A stretch of 64,000 nt of DNA, from assembly GCA_024220505.1 (NCBI GenBank), contig JAKZZE010000017.1, positions 868,001 to 932,000 on the forward strand, written 5' to 3'. The DNA is from Rhizopus arrhizus. Lineage: Eukaryota; Mucoromycota; Mucoromycetes; Mucorales; Rhizopodaceae. A model generated the notes under the pieces. The model was given only the letters and a program-made list of their open reading frames with translations. It made no database searches and was not told the origin of the DNA. Of the stretch, positions 1-10,806 are shown one piece after another (position 1 is the first letter of the stretch; the number at the start of each line of letters is the position of its first letter). Position numbers and translations under genes: made by a program.

Positions 1-432
1 GATAGAAGAAAGTCTGATTCTCGCTGAACTTTAGCTTAACTGATCTTTCTGTTTCTTTCCATCGATAAAGCTTGTGAATGTCGTCTACTGGTTCATAACA
101 AAAACGAAATTATATTGTTTGGACAACAATCAAATCTGTAGTAGACCAACATGATTTTTAGCTTACAAAAGATAGCACAATACGATATTCAATCATTTAT
201 AATATTTATTTGTCTTTTCCGTTTCTAGTTGGCTTCTTATTGTTGGTTCAAGAAGGATGACAACAATCAATGATCTTTCTTTTTTTTTTTCCTTTTTGAA
301 TAAAAAAGCAAAAGGGGTTATTATATGCGCTATAGTTTTATTTTGTTTTGATCATCAATAAAAATTTATTATCACTTACAAATGGATAAAAAAAAAATGA
401 AAAGAAAAGCTCACTTACATTTACACTTTTAT

Positions 433-470
<38 letters not shown>

Positions 471-1414
471 GTCAGTGAATAAAGAGTTATTTTTGTATTG
501 TAGAATGTACATTGTAAGGCATAGAGGATAAAGAGTTTTAATTGTCTTTCCTGTTAAAGTGAGAGAACTGGAGAGCATGTCGTCATCAACTGTAAAGAAA
601 AGAAAGGAGAATTTTAGGGAATGTAGGACTGGTGAGACTGTAAAAGTACATGTGGCCAAGACGATGTACGATGGAAGCATGGAGCCTATCCTAGTTTTAA
701 AACATAGCCCACAATGTGTACAGATATAAATCAGCGTTAATAAATGTCTCTTTAAAGACCTGTTGACTCCTACAAAAGGATCATTTTAAAAATAAACCAT
801 ATCCGAGATCTGTAGATCGCTGTCCATCATCATAAATACATTAGCGCACAATTTGCATTTTTTTTTAAATGAAAATATGAGATAGTTAATAGAGAACAGG
901 CTGGGAATGGACCTACCACTAGGGCGTATCGAACGAATGCTGTTTTTACTTTATTCATGTGTCAATCAGCTTATCTATTCAAACGTCTGTTTCCCCCTTT
1001 TTTTTTTTTCTTGTCTATTTACCAAGATGTTGACTACCTCATAGTCGATTACGAGTACATTGCGTTGTCTTGAAAGTAAGAGAATGTCCTAGATAGAATT
1101 ACCTGCTTTTTATAAAATGCTGCAAGTAGTTTAAAAAGTGCATACGAAAACAAGGGAGACGCATATGTTTAGATGAGAAACACTCTTTTGTATTTGTTTT
1201 GTTCTTTGTGTATTCTATTAAATAAGGAAACTCACATGAAACCTTTGAACTTCAATTGTGCTTACTCTTTTTACTCAAAACTATACAATTATAACTTTTA
1301 AGCTGAAATTCTTTCTTTTCTGGTACAATATCATGAAAAATAAATGAGTGACGAGTATAGTAAGCATTATCTGGAAAAAGAAAAGTATGTTTTAAAATTT
1401 CACAATTTATTTTA
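1..1414. other. Gene-poor left edge
   Basis: No gene can be supported in this stretch. It holds a 34-nt A tract at 434-467 and scattered A/T runs. A 50-codon plus-strand frame at 577-729 (Met-Ser-Ser-Ser start) has a coding-like composition, but no family is recognisable and no splice partner was found. The remainder is AT-rich and broken by stops in all frames. Confidence 0.4.
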
Positions 1415-3026
1415 TTAATTAGTAACTTCCTCTTCATTTGTCTTCTTCATTTGTTTTATTGAGCCAAGGTTAACTTTAGGTGGTGATGAAAATCCAAATG
1501 CTTTAGCTACCTTTGCCAAGTCTAAACTGTTGATATCAAAAATCTTTTTCAAACTAAAGGATGAATAAGCTTGAAGGTAAGATCGATAGCCATCTTTAGC
1601 TGATTGATTCAAATAATAATTTTTATCAATTAATTTCTCTAATTGACCTTGTACATTGGCTATTTTGTTGGAAGGAAATTGGTATTCATTCAAGGGTACC
1701 TTGGCATGTTTTAAATATCTTAAAAAGCCAAGTTCACTCGGTAACAAAAACAATAAACTCTTTCCTTGTCCACCTGCACGAGCCGTACGACCGACACGGT
1801 GAATATAATCACGGGGATCATCTGGTGGATCGAATTGAATGATCCAATCGACTGCTGGAATATCTAATCCTCTTGCTGCGACATCTGTACATAATAAAAT
1901 ACCTCTTTCTGCATTACAATACTCAAAGAAAGTATTTGTACGTTTTTGTTGCTTTTGTTTACCCTATATTTTCTTTATGAGCCAAGCGAATTTTTTAATA
2001 AAGTCAAACTTACGTGAAGGGCCAAGACAGGTACATCAATATAATTCAACAATTCTGCATGGTATTTTACAGAATTACAACTCGAAAAGAACACAATCAC
2101 CTTCTTCTTTAAATTCTTTCTCAAAAAGGTAAATAGCAACAAGAATCGACGATCAGAATCACATACAACATAGCCTTGTTCTAATCCATCTGCTGTTGAG
2201 GTATCTCGATTTTCATGTACGTTAATATAAAGAGGTCCTTTTTTTAAGGAAATACGAGCCAAATCTTGTACTTTGGTGGTTTGTGTAGCTGAGAAAAGCA
2301 TAGTTTGTCTTTCTGAAGGTAAAATCTTGATAATTTGTCTCATTTCTTCTTCAAAACCGATTTCCAATATACGATCAGCTTCATCGATAATCAATGCTTT
2401 TAAGTTTTTGTAAACAAATCCACGAGTGTTCTTTATATTGTATTAACATAACCAGCTTGTTATCTTCATCTCTTTCTATTTACCTGTAAATGATCCAATA
2501 ATCGACCAGGTGTAGCAACAATTAGATTAACACCCTTCACAAGTTTATCTGCCTCTGCTTTTCTATTAGCACCACCAATCACAATACCAAATGTCATTTG
2601 ATGATACTTTAAAAGCTCCTTGGCCACACCAAAGATCTGTAATGCCAATTCTCTTGTAGGTGAAACAATAATTGCACCAGTACCATTTCTAGGCTTGAAT
2701 TTTAAACGATACAGCATTTCGACAGCAGGGATCAAAAAGGCCAATGTCTTGCCAGATCCGGTCTTTGCAGCTCCTAAAACATCTCGGCCGGCCATCAAGG
2801 GTGGAATGGTACGAGCTTGAACCTCTGTCATTTTTTCAAAAGCAAGATCTTTGATTGCATTCTTTGTACGATCGCAACAATCTAAGCTTTCAAAATCATA
2901 ATTAACAGGTACATTGTCTTGGTTTTGTTGCTGTCCTAGTTCAATCTCTGTTGAATCTTTGTTTTCTTGCTTCTGCTTCTTAACTTTAACTGAACGATCA
3001 GAAGCTAACTGTCTTTTTTCTCCCAT
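1415..3026 (-). CDS. HAS1: ATP-dependent DEAD-box RNA helicase HAS1 (DDX18 family)
   Basis: Nucleolar RNA helicase needed for 18S rRNA and 40S/60S subunit maturation (family knowledge). Three exons fit without a phase break: 3026-2484, 2430-2014 and 1963-1415, giving 502 residues against about 505 in yeast Has1. Visible motifs are a basic N-terminus, a Q-motif region ending in the Walker [10 protein letters not shown] (residues 86-94), [16 protein letters not shown] just before intron 1, DEAD (197-200), SAT, and in the last exon the helicase-C block [10 protein letters not shown] and [11 protein letters not shown]. The C-terminal extension with SYLQAY is typical of the Has1/DDX18 branch. The start at 3026 is chosen because the upstream frame runs into a 34-nt homopolymer. 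Both introns are short (54 and 50 nt) with GTAAA/GTAAG donors. It lies tail-on to the gene at 3150-4159 on the same strand. Confidence 0.93.
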
Positions 3027-3046
3027 TGAAACAACAAGAAAAGAGG

Positions 3047-3080
<34 letters not shown>
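3047..3080. repeat. 34-nt A homopolymer before HAS1 start
   Basis: An uninterrupted A run on the plus strand (T run in the sense of HAS1) ends 21 nt upstream of the HAS1 start codon. Poly(dA:dT) is known to exclude nucleosomes, so it may be part of the promoter or leader. The exact length may be affected by sequencing slippage. Confidence 0.6.
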
Positions 3081-3082
<2 letters not shown>

Positions 3083-3149
3083 CAGTTCTGTGACCATTTT
3101 CTAGAAAGAAGGGAAAAAAAATAATATTCATTCGGAGATTGAACATAAT

Positions 3150-4159
3150 TTATTTTGGTTTATGAGCAGAGATAAAAGAGGTTGGTTTTTTTACAAGAGA
3201 AGTACGTGGAGCTCTTATTGGAAAAGTTCTTTTTGGATTCTTTAGATCGAGCAACAAAATGCCTGAAGGTGACATGCTTGGTATTTCTTCTTTTTTAGGT
3301 TCCTTTTGTTGCTGAGTCGATCTTTGTAACTTGGCTCTTAATGCTTCCATCACTTTGTTATGATTTAAAGGTGTTTTTCCTGGTTCTTCTTGCTCTTTTT
3401 TCTCTGTTATTTTCTCTTTTTCCTCTTTTGCTTCTTCTTCCTCTTCTTTTGAAGGATGTATTTGAGATGATCGATTCTTTTTAGATAATGCTTTTACAGA
3501 TGGCTTTCGTGTTGATCTTGTTCTTGAAAACGTGCGTTTACAAGAAACTCTTTCTTTCTCTTGTTCTTTTGTTTCTGTCTTTTTTTCTTGTTTGTTTAAC
3601 GTAGTTGTTTCTGATAGAACAGGAGAAGAAGGTGCTGACAAATTCAAGTTTGCAAATGGGACATCAAATAGGGTATAAGGTGATAAAGGTAATTGAGAAG
3701 GTGAAGGTGGGGTATTATTGCTTATAAAAGGTGATATCAAGTCACTACTGCTATTTGTTGTTGCTTGGTAAGGTAACCAATCAGTTGAAGAAAAACCTTG
3801 TGATTTTACAAGTAAGCTTTTTTTTACTGAGTTTAATATTTTATTTTTATTTTTACCCAGTGAAGTATCATCTATAACAGATGATGAACGACGACTTTGG
3901 TCTAACTGTAAATCAATAAATTTTGATTGTAATCTTGCTTCTTCTGCTTTTCTCATCTCTTCTGCTCCTCTTCTCTATAAATTATACAAAGAAAAATAAG
4001 ATGAGTATTATGTTTAATATTATTATTCATGCTTACTTTGTCTTCTTCAGCTTTTGCTATTAAAATATGCTTTAATAATTCTGTATCATTTTTATATATT
4101 TCTAATATTTCTCCAACTGTAACATCAACAAGTGAATTATAGCTATTGTCATTCAGCAT
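3150..4159 (-). CDS. Uncharacterised protein with N-terminal coiled coil and Ser/Pro/Lys-rich tail
   Basis: Two exons (4159-4037 and 3974-3150) join in phase 0 to give 315 residues. Exon 1 carries a helical start followed by ELLKHILIAKAEEDK. Exon 2 continues with RRGAEEMRKAEEARLQSKFIDLQ, so residues about 15-65 form one charged amphipathic helix typical of a dimerising coiled coil. The remainder is low complexity: Ser/Pro-rich around 80-140, then strongly Lys/Glu-rich with several basic KK/KR clusters that could act as nuclear signals (inference). I recall similar 'LLKxILxAKAEEDKRRxEE' N-termini in uncharacterised fungal regulatory proteins but cannot name the family. No catalytic domain is visible. 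The intron (62 nt) has a consensus GTAAGC donor and TATAG acceptor. Confidence 0.7.
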
Positions 4160-5303
4160 TTGACAGAAATATTTTTTATAGGCTTAAAAAAGAAAAAAGA
4201 AAAAAATAGAAGAAATAAAAAAAAGAAAAAAAAAATCCCCTTTTTTTGAATGCTGCTGGGTAAACTGTGTTTCCGAAATAAGTCTCTTGTCCAATGAAAG
4301 ATATTCCAGTTCAATCGAAGCCACATTATAATTTATTTTCGTACTGTTTTCTACTTTGGTAACATAAAGGTACACAAGCAAACATAGTGTTTTGCGTTTA
4401 AAAATCAAATTTTTGCTTGACCAATCAAGATTAGTGTCTCATCAATCAAGAAAAAAAAAAGGACACTATATATTTTCATTTTGAGAGTTTTTCAATACTT
4501 GGTGAGTTATTGGGAATTATCTATAGTACTCAAGTTTTGATGTTCTTGTTCCTTAAGGGTATGTGATTCTACCTTAAAAATTAACCTACTTAGAAGCAGC
4601 GTTACACGTAATAAAAAAAATGCCAAACATGACTATACAGCTGATTTTTTTCTTTCTTAGTGAATATGGTATCTTTTAGATGTTGTTCATTAACATTTAT
4701 AAATGCGCAACTCTCTGTTTAAAATGAAATTCAAATGAATATATGTCACAAATACTGAATACTCAGGTTTTTTTTATAGGTTTTATCAAAATAAGTATCA
4801 TCATTCCTTGACTGTAATGAATCTATTTCTTTTGTACATGATACTTTACTATTTTTTCGTATTGCGAAAATATTAGTTATGCTGAGATGTGTCGCATCTT
4901 CTGACTATCAAAGGTGATTCTTTGAGTGTCAAGGCATAATGGTAGAATTTTGTGGGTGATTCATTGATCATGATTTTGTATATGAATAAAATTGATTTAC
5001 CAGAACCAGAAGATCTAAAAATAATAAAAATCTTGGACAGTTTGTACACTTGATAAAATTAACAAAAAAAAAAAGTACTATATTTTTTAAGAGGAATAGT
5101 AATATTTAAAAAATATATTCATAAATAAAAAACGAATGTTTTTTTTTTTAACTTTATGGTAAATTCATCTACATGAGTACTTTGTATTTTTGAAGCAATT
5201 TGCAATGGTTGATATTAGCTGAGATTTTTTTTTTTTTTTCATTGAAGAGTGACGAGGACAGCTCTGAATCCTTTGACTTGATAATACTTTTTTCCATGCG
5301 ACT
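4160..5303. other. Intergenic, no supported gene
   Basis: AT-rich DNA with many short A or T runs and stops in all frames. I see no gene, RNA or repeat in it that I can support. Confidence 0.4.
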
Positions 5304-5829
5304 CTAATAGTTATAAGAAATTGTCATTAGTACATAGTTATTATTATGGTTTAAATAACTAAAAAAAAATACTTTAAATCCTAACAACAATTCTAGAGCT
5401 TCATCAATGAACGACACAGAGTCACGACAAGTTGGGAAGACAAATTTTGCCATAAGCGTGTAACCATAAAATCCATTTTTAAAATAAACAATATATTGTT
5501 CAATACTTTCTCCTAAAGAAAAATGTAAATAAAATAAAAATGCATATATTATATTAACATGATTACCGTGAACCAAAATACCAAATGTAAATGGTTCTTC
5601 TGAGTATTATGCTGTTTTTGAACGTAAACGCAGTTGTCTTTTGGCAACTTTCAACATTTTTACACGATCGAGTTTTACTAATTTTTTAGAGGCTTTTCTT
5701 GGCTTTATTTCGCCATTTCCAACTTCGACAACTGTGTCATCTTCATATTTAACATAAAAAGTAAAATCAGGTCTATAGAGTTTTTTATTTAAATCTTTGG
5801 TATTTTGATATACAGAGGATATGGTATCC
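5304..5829 (-). pseudogene. Relic of a Mucoromycota expanded family with a PD-(D/E)XK-like motif
   Basis: A minus-strand reading frame begins at a good 3' splice site (polypyrimidine then TTAG before 5829), so an upstream exon is expected but was not found. It runs through YRPDFTFYVKYEDD, then VEVGNGEIKPRKASKKL, to an in-frame TAA at 5607-5609, and continues after it (TFGILVHGNHVNIIYAF ... FPTCRDSVSFIDEALELLLGFK) to a second stop at 5304. The spacing of Pro-Asp, a distal acidic residue and Glu-x-Lys resembles a PD-(D/E)XK nuclease core (inference). The architecture resembles multicopy hypothetical proteins I associate with Mucorales genomes. The internal stop and missing 5' end make it most likely a pseudogene. 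Stop-codon readthrough or an unseen intron across the stop are less likely alternatives. Confidence 0.5.
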
Positions 5830-6096
5830 CTAATATAAAAGAAATAATTTTAAATAAACACTTTTCTGTCACTGTTCCTTTTCTTTTCTTGCTTTACCAT
5901 TTTACAGATATAGGTGATTGAATATGAAACAATGAACAAATGACGTTGCTAATTGACTTGACTATAAACTCCAATTCACCTTGAGTCTTTTGGCAATTGG
6001 TGGGTGCTGAATGTTGAAGATAAGTATTCGCGAGTATGGATAGATGCTTTCAATTTCTTTATTCCACACCTCGCTTTCACTCAAGACAATGTATGC

Positions 6097-6340
6097 TCAA
6101 TCCTCTGGTCTTTTCAGCAGTTTCCTTTTGTTGACAACACTGATCTCTGGACTCTCAGCTGCTGTGTGCTTTCCGTTGCCTGGCGTGCCCATTGAAGATT
6201 TTTTATTGACGGCTTTCCTTTTACTGACAAACAGTTTGTCACTCTTGTTATGTCGCAGTTTGCCACCCTCAAAAGGGGCGCTCTCGACTTTGACTAGCAT
6301 GTGCAATCGCTTACACTCTGTTTCTTTTGGCTCACACCGC
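6097..6340 (-). pseudogene. Possible coding remnant, basic low-complexity segment
   Basis: A stop-free minus-strand frame with coding-like composition (basic, SKRKAVNKKSS and KRKLLKR blocks) ends at a stop at about 6095. It has no recognisable domain and no convincing start. It may be part of the same decayed gene as 5304-5829, because it lies upstream on the same strand in an island of broken mobile-element genes. That link is inference only. Confidence 0.2.
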
Positions 6341-6373
6341 TCTCAGACGTGTGACTTTTATTATATTTTATAA

Positions 6374-7130
6374 ATAAAAATAAACTATTTATTTACAAAA
6401 AAGGAAAAATTTGTGATTCCAAAAAGTAATGTCGCAGTCAATTAAAATCAAAATTAGTGTTACAAAGCATTCAAAATCATATCCGCATTTTTATATGCAA
6501 CAACCGTATTTTTAGAAATAAAACCGCTTGCTTAAAAGCCATGTCGTAATTCTTGGCGCTTCAATACATGTAAATAAAGTATTTTTTAGGTATTTTTGCT
6601 TTTTAAACTTTACAATAACATGAGTACAATATTTTACTATGAAGATACGATATTCTCCTGCGATCTGGTAATTTGGGCAGAAGCGTGGTCACACAAGGTC
6701 CAAATAATCGTTGGTTGAAGTCCTAAAAGAGAAGATAGTCAGGATAAAGCTCGACACATGGTATAAGTTGAGAGGGAATCAAATTTAGACCGCATTTGCT
6801 TCAATTGAAACATTGGCAGCGTTTCTTGGGCTTGCATCGTACTTTCATTAGTCATGCTTGCATTCGCCAATTCGATTGATTCCATGTCGAGAAAAAATGT
6901 GACGTTAAGGGTCCAATGTTAACAGAGACGATATCAAGGTGAATGCTGAATGTGATTAAAAGGCTGCAGGTACGCGCGTCGATGATGAGCTTTTTAATTC
7001 CATCACTTTGTATCAGCACAATCGCTGAATGACTGTATACACCTCTTGAATCAGGATAAGAAGATGGCATCCCAGGTAACTGCCGCTCGAAATGGGCATC
7101 CAATGATGAGTCACAGAAATATGATTCGAC
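6374..7130. other. AT-rich segment, perhaps the decayed 5' part of a transposase
   Basis: No intact frame. From about 6850 the composition becomes less AT-rich and both strands show moderately long frames, which suggests old coding DNA. I could not align a helix-turn-helix region convincingly, so the left end of the transposon relic at 7132 is undefined. Confidence 0.25.
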
Positions 7131-7131
7131 C

Positions 7132-7878
7132 GTGCTGATGAGAATCGCCTGCCTATTGTATATCATCATAGCACCGGCGAATAATTGCGATGAACGAAAT
7201 CGAAGTTGCAGATATAATCGCCAATTTTTAAAGAGAGTTGCAAAGATTCCTGCCAAACGGAACTCTCCTGACGTTATTGAACTAAGATTTGGAGCGGTTG
7301 AGGCGGGGATTAAAGATTCTAACATCAGGCTTATGCAGAACTGTATCTTCACTGATGGATCTGGGTTCAATCTTCATACTGTAAGAAGTCAGGGCAGATC
7401 CAAGAAAGGTGAACCTGCAAAAGTTGTAGTATCAAACACCAGGGGATCATCAGTTTCCATACTAGGCGCAATTTGTTCCCTTGGCGTTGTTATTGCTGGG
7501 CTCAAAGTAACTGAAGCTGGCACAAAATGGAAAGAATTTATGGCATTTCTTATACACGTCATGAATGTTCTTGATAAACACAACTTGAAAGATTACAACT
7601 TAGTCATGGATAATACACTTATCTATAATCCTGAAAGGATCACAAAGAAGGTCAATAAGAGAGGGTATAGGATAATATATCTTCCACCTTATTCCCTTTC
7701 TTAAACCCAATAGATGAGTTTTGGACCAAGGTGAAGACACTTGTTCACCAGTTTTCGATGACAGATCGTGACAACTTAGTAGCAAGATAAGAGAGGGGGC
7801 TCCTGAGGACCGTCAAGGCTGGATTAGGCATCCTGAATCCTTCTTTGAGCGTTGTTTAAATAAAGAGCTTCTTTAATT
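7132..7878 (+). pseudogene. Frameshifted DDE transposase (IS630/Tc1-mariner superfamily)
   Basis: The plus strand encodes the catalytic half of a DDE transposase. Visible parts are KRVAKIPAKRNSPDVIELR, then NCIFTDGSGFNLH with the first Asp, RSKKGEPAKVVV, a core VSILGAIC strand, YNLVMDNTLIYNPE with the second Asp, and RGYRIIYLPPYS. The frame is then broken near 7700. A shifted frame continues PFLNPIDEFWTKVKTLV, and after a further break the C-terminus RQGWIRHPESFFERC is readable to about 7870. The position that is usually Glu in NPIE-x-FW reads Asp (NPIDEFW). Two frameshifts and this replacement indicate a dead copy. It is followed by evenly spaced repeats at 7933-8006. Confidence 0.8.
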
Positions 7879-7932
7879 CGAACATACAGTTAAGAATTCA
7901 TTGCAACTTGATCAAACTTATTTTTATTTTTA

Positions 7933-8006
7933 GTCGAAATAAAAGCACACAAATGGTCGAAATAAGCGAGTCCATTGGGTCGAAATTTATTTTTTATTGG
8001 TCGAAT
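7933..8006 (+). repeat. Four evenly spaced GTCGAAAT subterminal repeats
   Basis: The octamer GTCGAAAT occurs at 7933, 7956 and 7979, with a variant GTCGAAT at 8000. The spacing is 23, 23 and 21 bp, about two helical turns. The cluster lies directly after the end of the DDE transposase relic. Regularly spaced short repeats near a transposon end are a common arrangement of transposase-binding sites, so this is probably the right subterminal region of that element (inference). Confidence 0.55.
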
Positions 8007-8129
8007 TTAGTTATCGTTTTGTATACTGATAGTGCCTTTATTTTATTATATTTAAGCTTTAAACTTCGTTAATTTCACAGTTGTTTTAGGCACTTTCATC
8101 AGCTTTATGCAGAGTGCACAGTTGCTTTA

Positions 8130-8263
8130 CAGTGTTTTAATCTAAAATGAGATGATTTAATAAAATAAATTGGACACTTTAAAAGATAAAAGAGTCGAAC
8201 GCTAATCTTTTTTGAGACAAGTGAACAAAACAAATTAAGCAATGCAGATTCTTTTTGTAGACG
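8130..8263 (+). repeat. Left terminal inverted repeat of the Fanzor element
   Basis: Its first 17 nt are identical to the reverse complement of the right end. The block 8173-8194 matches the complement of 10875-10896 over 22 nt, and 8251-8263 matches the complement of 10807-10819. Between these blocks are scattered substitutions and small indels. Similarity stops after 8263. Confidence 0.85.
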
Positions 8264-8325
8264 AAGCAATCCCTTATATTATTGTTCAAAGACTTACACT
8301 GTATCTGGGATTAATGCAGTGTTAA
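8264..8325 (-). ncRNA. Candidate guide-RNA (omega-RNA) region downstream of Fanzor
   Basis: This is the stretch between the Fanzor stop (8326) and the terminal repeat. In TnpB and in characterised Fanzors, the guide RNA scaffold overlaps or follows the 3' end of the nuclease gene and reads toward the element end. By analogy the RNA would run from here through the TIR with a guide taken from beyond 8129. No structure or transcript can be shown from sequence alone. Confidence 0.25.
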
Positions 8326-10440
8326 CTACAAAGGATTATTTGGTCTTTTTGTCTGTTGACTAGTGCTAACTGATGATGATGATATATTCTTTCTTTTAGA
8401 GCCGGTGGAGAGAGGTTTCTTCGATCTGCAGAAACGTTCTGGCCTTTCATCATTTGCACGTAGGCTAAAGAGGATGTGTCTAAAGTTTAATGTAGCAGCT
8501 ATATCACGATTCCAAAGACGACAAAGAGGAATTTTAGCAGTAGCTTCCATTGTACTGGTCACAACCTTTAAACATTGTTGGTTTTTGCACCTGAGCAGAA
8601 ATTATGAAAGTTTGTAATTTTTTTTTCTTGCATATAAAAAGCATTTACCTTAAAAGGCCATGACGATCTACAATGGGACACTTTTCTCTTTGATATGGTC
8701 TAGGGTTCTGTACTTTTTTAAACGTTTCAAGTTCACCGTTTTGGCAAGAAGGGCACATATTAGAAGTCCGACACTCGTTAAGGAGGTACACCTGGAAGCC
8801 TTCTTTGGCTAGCATTCTTCTCATTCGACGCCTCTAATGGGTTCATGATACTTTACATTTCCTGTAGACCGGTTACCAAATATTAAGATAGCATTATTCC
8901 CAAACTTCTCTCTAAGCTTATTGGCTAGCCATTTGCCAGCTTGTTGCTGATTAATGAAACTTGAGGGCTTCATTTTTCTAAAGGATAAGAGACCACCGGC
9001 ACGCTGATCTTCTTCTGCAGGGCGATCTTCATTTGAAGTAGTACGCTTTCATGACTGGGTGACTTTGGCTCTTTCTTGAGGATACTCGACAAACCTGTCT
9101 TTGTTGACAGTGGAAGATTTGAAATGCGGCAGAAAAAGCTCGGCTGCAATCACTTCGTCTCTGTTCAAGTTGTTCCTGAACTTTTTGAATTTTCTGGATT
9201 TGGTTTCGATTGCTTGTATATCCGTAAATCGTTTTATTTTCTACAGTGCTCTTTTCATGCATACAGTAAAGCAAACCTCGACGGTCAGGATGAATTAATG
9301 CACATTTGCCAACAATTCTTCTTTTCCCAACTTCTCAACGTACTGGAATTCGTCTGCTTCAATAGACTTTGACTTTCCGCTACTGCTGCCGCCTTTCCTC
9401 TTCGTATCGTAGTTTTGCTTTAATACCGACACACCTACGCCATCTGTGTATATCGTACCTCTAAACTTTATGAACTTTCTTTCTCCTTGTGGTTTCATTG
9501 CCTTTGATGTAACATCAAGAATGGCTTCCCATACTACTTCTTTATCCAAGTGGCTGATGATGGAATTCTTCAAGATTTGAGTATTTAAAATAGACGTATC
9601 ACTCGCCATGTACGATGATATGAAGCCCTTTCTTAATGGGAAGCAATTGAATGGTTTGTTTTGAAGTGCTTCGCACATGCTTGATAGTCTATAGTACGCT
9701 TTTATGCGTTTGAGAGGGTTAGCTCTGCAGTCATAATAGATCGAGCCTTTTGCAAATCGATAATTCGTCGAATATTAGTCAAAAAGATTACGGATTATAT
9801 CTAAACCATTTGAGAAAACTCCTTTAGACATATCTTCAATGTTTCTTGACGATATAGCTAGCTTAACCTTGCTTATTTGCTCTGTTATTGTCTTTACAGT
9901 TGCCGCAATCTCTTTCTCTGTTCCCCTGTTCTTCTTCATCTCGCTTTTCAGCGCCTTGATTCTTTCATTCTCCTTTATGAGCAATTAAGAAACATTCGAA
10001 CTTTGTTTCCGAATTGAAGCTTGACCCCATTCAGATAAGCAGTGACTATCTTTACCACTTCATAAGAGGCTATTTGACTAGTATACTTCATATTAACTGG
10101 CTCGTACAAGCAGCACTGAAAGCACTGGTGTCGATAGTTGAGTACTAGCCCTTTGCAAGTTCTTGATTTTGTTGAAGCTTTCTGTTTGTCTGGCTTGTAG
10201 TTATTGAGGAGGAACAAAAAGACTTTTTTAAAAAAAAGTCAACATTAATGAAATCCTCCAAGGGAAACGCAGGGTTTTTTCCAGTTCATGAATAAAGATG
10301 TACTTCAAAAAGGAGAATATATGTAACACAAGGGTATGAGCATTAGCTATAAGCGTCTTGAGTAGCGAAATATATTGTGGCTTCCGCCCAATACCAGCGA
10401 TTGAACTTTTAACTGCTATGGTCTTTAGAGGCAGTTCCAT
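8326..10440 (-). pseudogene. Decayed Fanzor (eukaryotic TnpB-like RNA-guided nuclease) gene, copy 1
   Basis: Read from 10440 down, the pieces are an N-terminal domain (SIAGIGRKPQYISLLKTL), YLNGVKLQFGNKVRMFLN, a Lys-rich helix (MLIKENERIKALKSEMK), FRGTIYTDGVGVSVLKQN, GKCALIHPDRRGLLYCM, then NKLREKFGNNAILIFG, a zinc ribbon (MCPSC ... CKNQQC) and RLWNRDIAATLNF. The last is the RuvC-III-like segment with its Asp intact. An intron with good borders (8648-8591) separates HGLLR from CKNQQC. Lesions include an in-frame stop near 9776, a stop at 9049-9051, and frameshifts near 9985-10230, 9300, 9210 and 8830. The RuvC-I-like IDPG motif reads IHPD, so the catalytic Asp is lost. Assignment to Fanzor rests on motif order and the C-terminal zinc ribbon plus NRD motif. 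It cannot make an active nuclease as it stands. Confidence 0.8.
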
Positions 10441-10806
10441 AAAGAAAAGGAAAAGAAAAAGATGAATTGACAGCATTTTTTATTACTGTTGTCATTTGTG
10501 CTATCATTGTCTTTTGATAATATATTGTCACTGCTAGAGTGGAATTACAACAATGAAACAATTCTACCTATAACCTTAAACTATATGATGATGAATAGTG
10601 ATCAAATAGTCCAATACTTCATAACATAATGTCTTGATGATTGAATTATAAGCTCCATCCCTCTTAGACATCATGAAGAAAGCGCTTATACTGTTGCCAT
10701 TTCAGATAAAATACTACAAAGCTAATGATATGTGTGCATATAGTCAGTTGCTCAATTACATTGTACTCCCCAGCAAAAGGTGGCAAATGACGGCAAGACA
10801 AAAAAA

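Noticed and set aside
432..680. 82-codon minus-strand frame ending in poly-Phe
   Set aside because: The end is the A homopolymer translated in reverse and the remainder lacks any family similarity.
6852..7370. 172-codon minus-strand open frame
   Set aside because: It lies antisense to the transposase coding region and has no recognisable domain.
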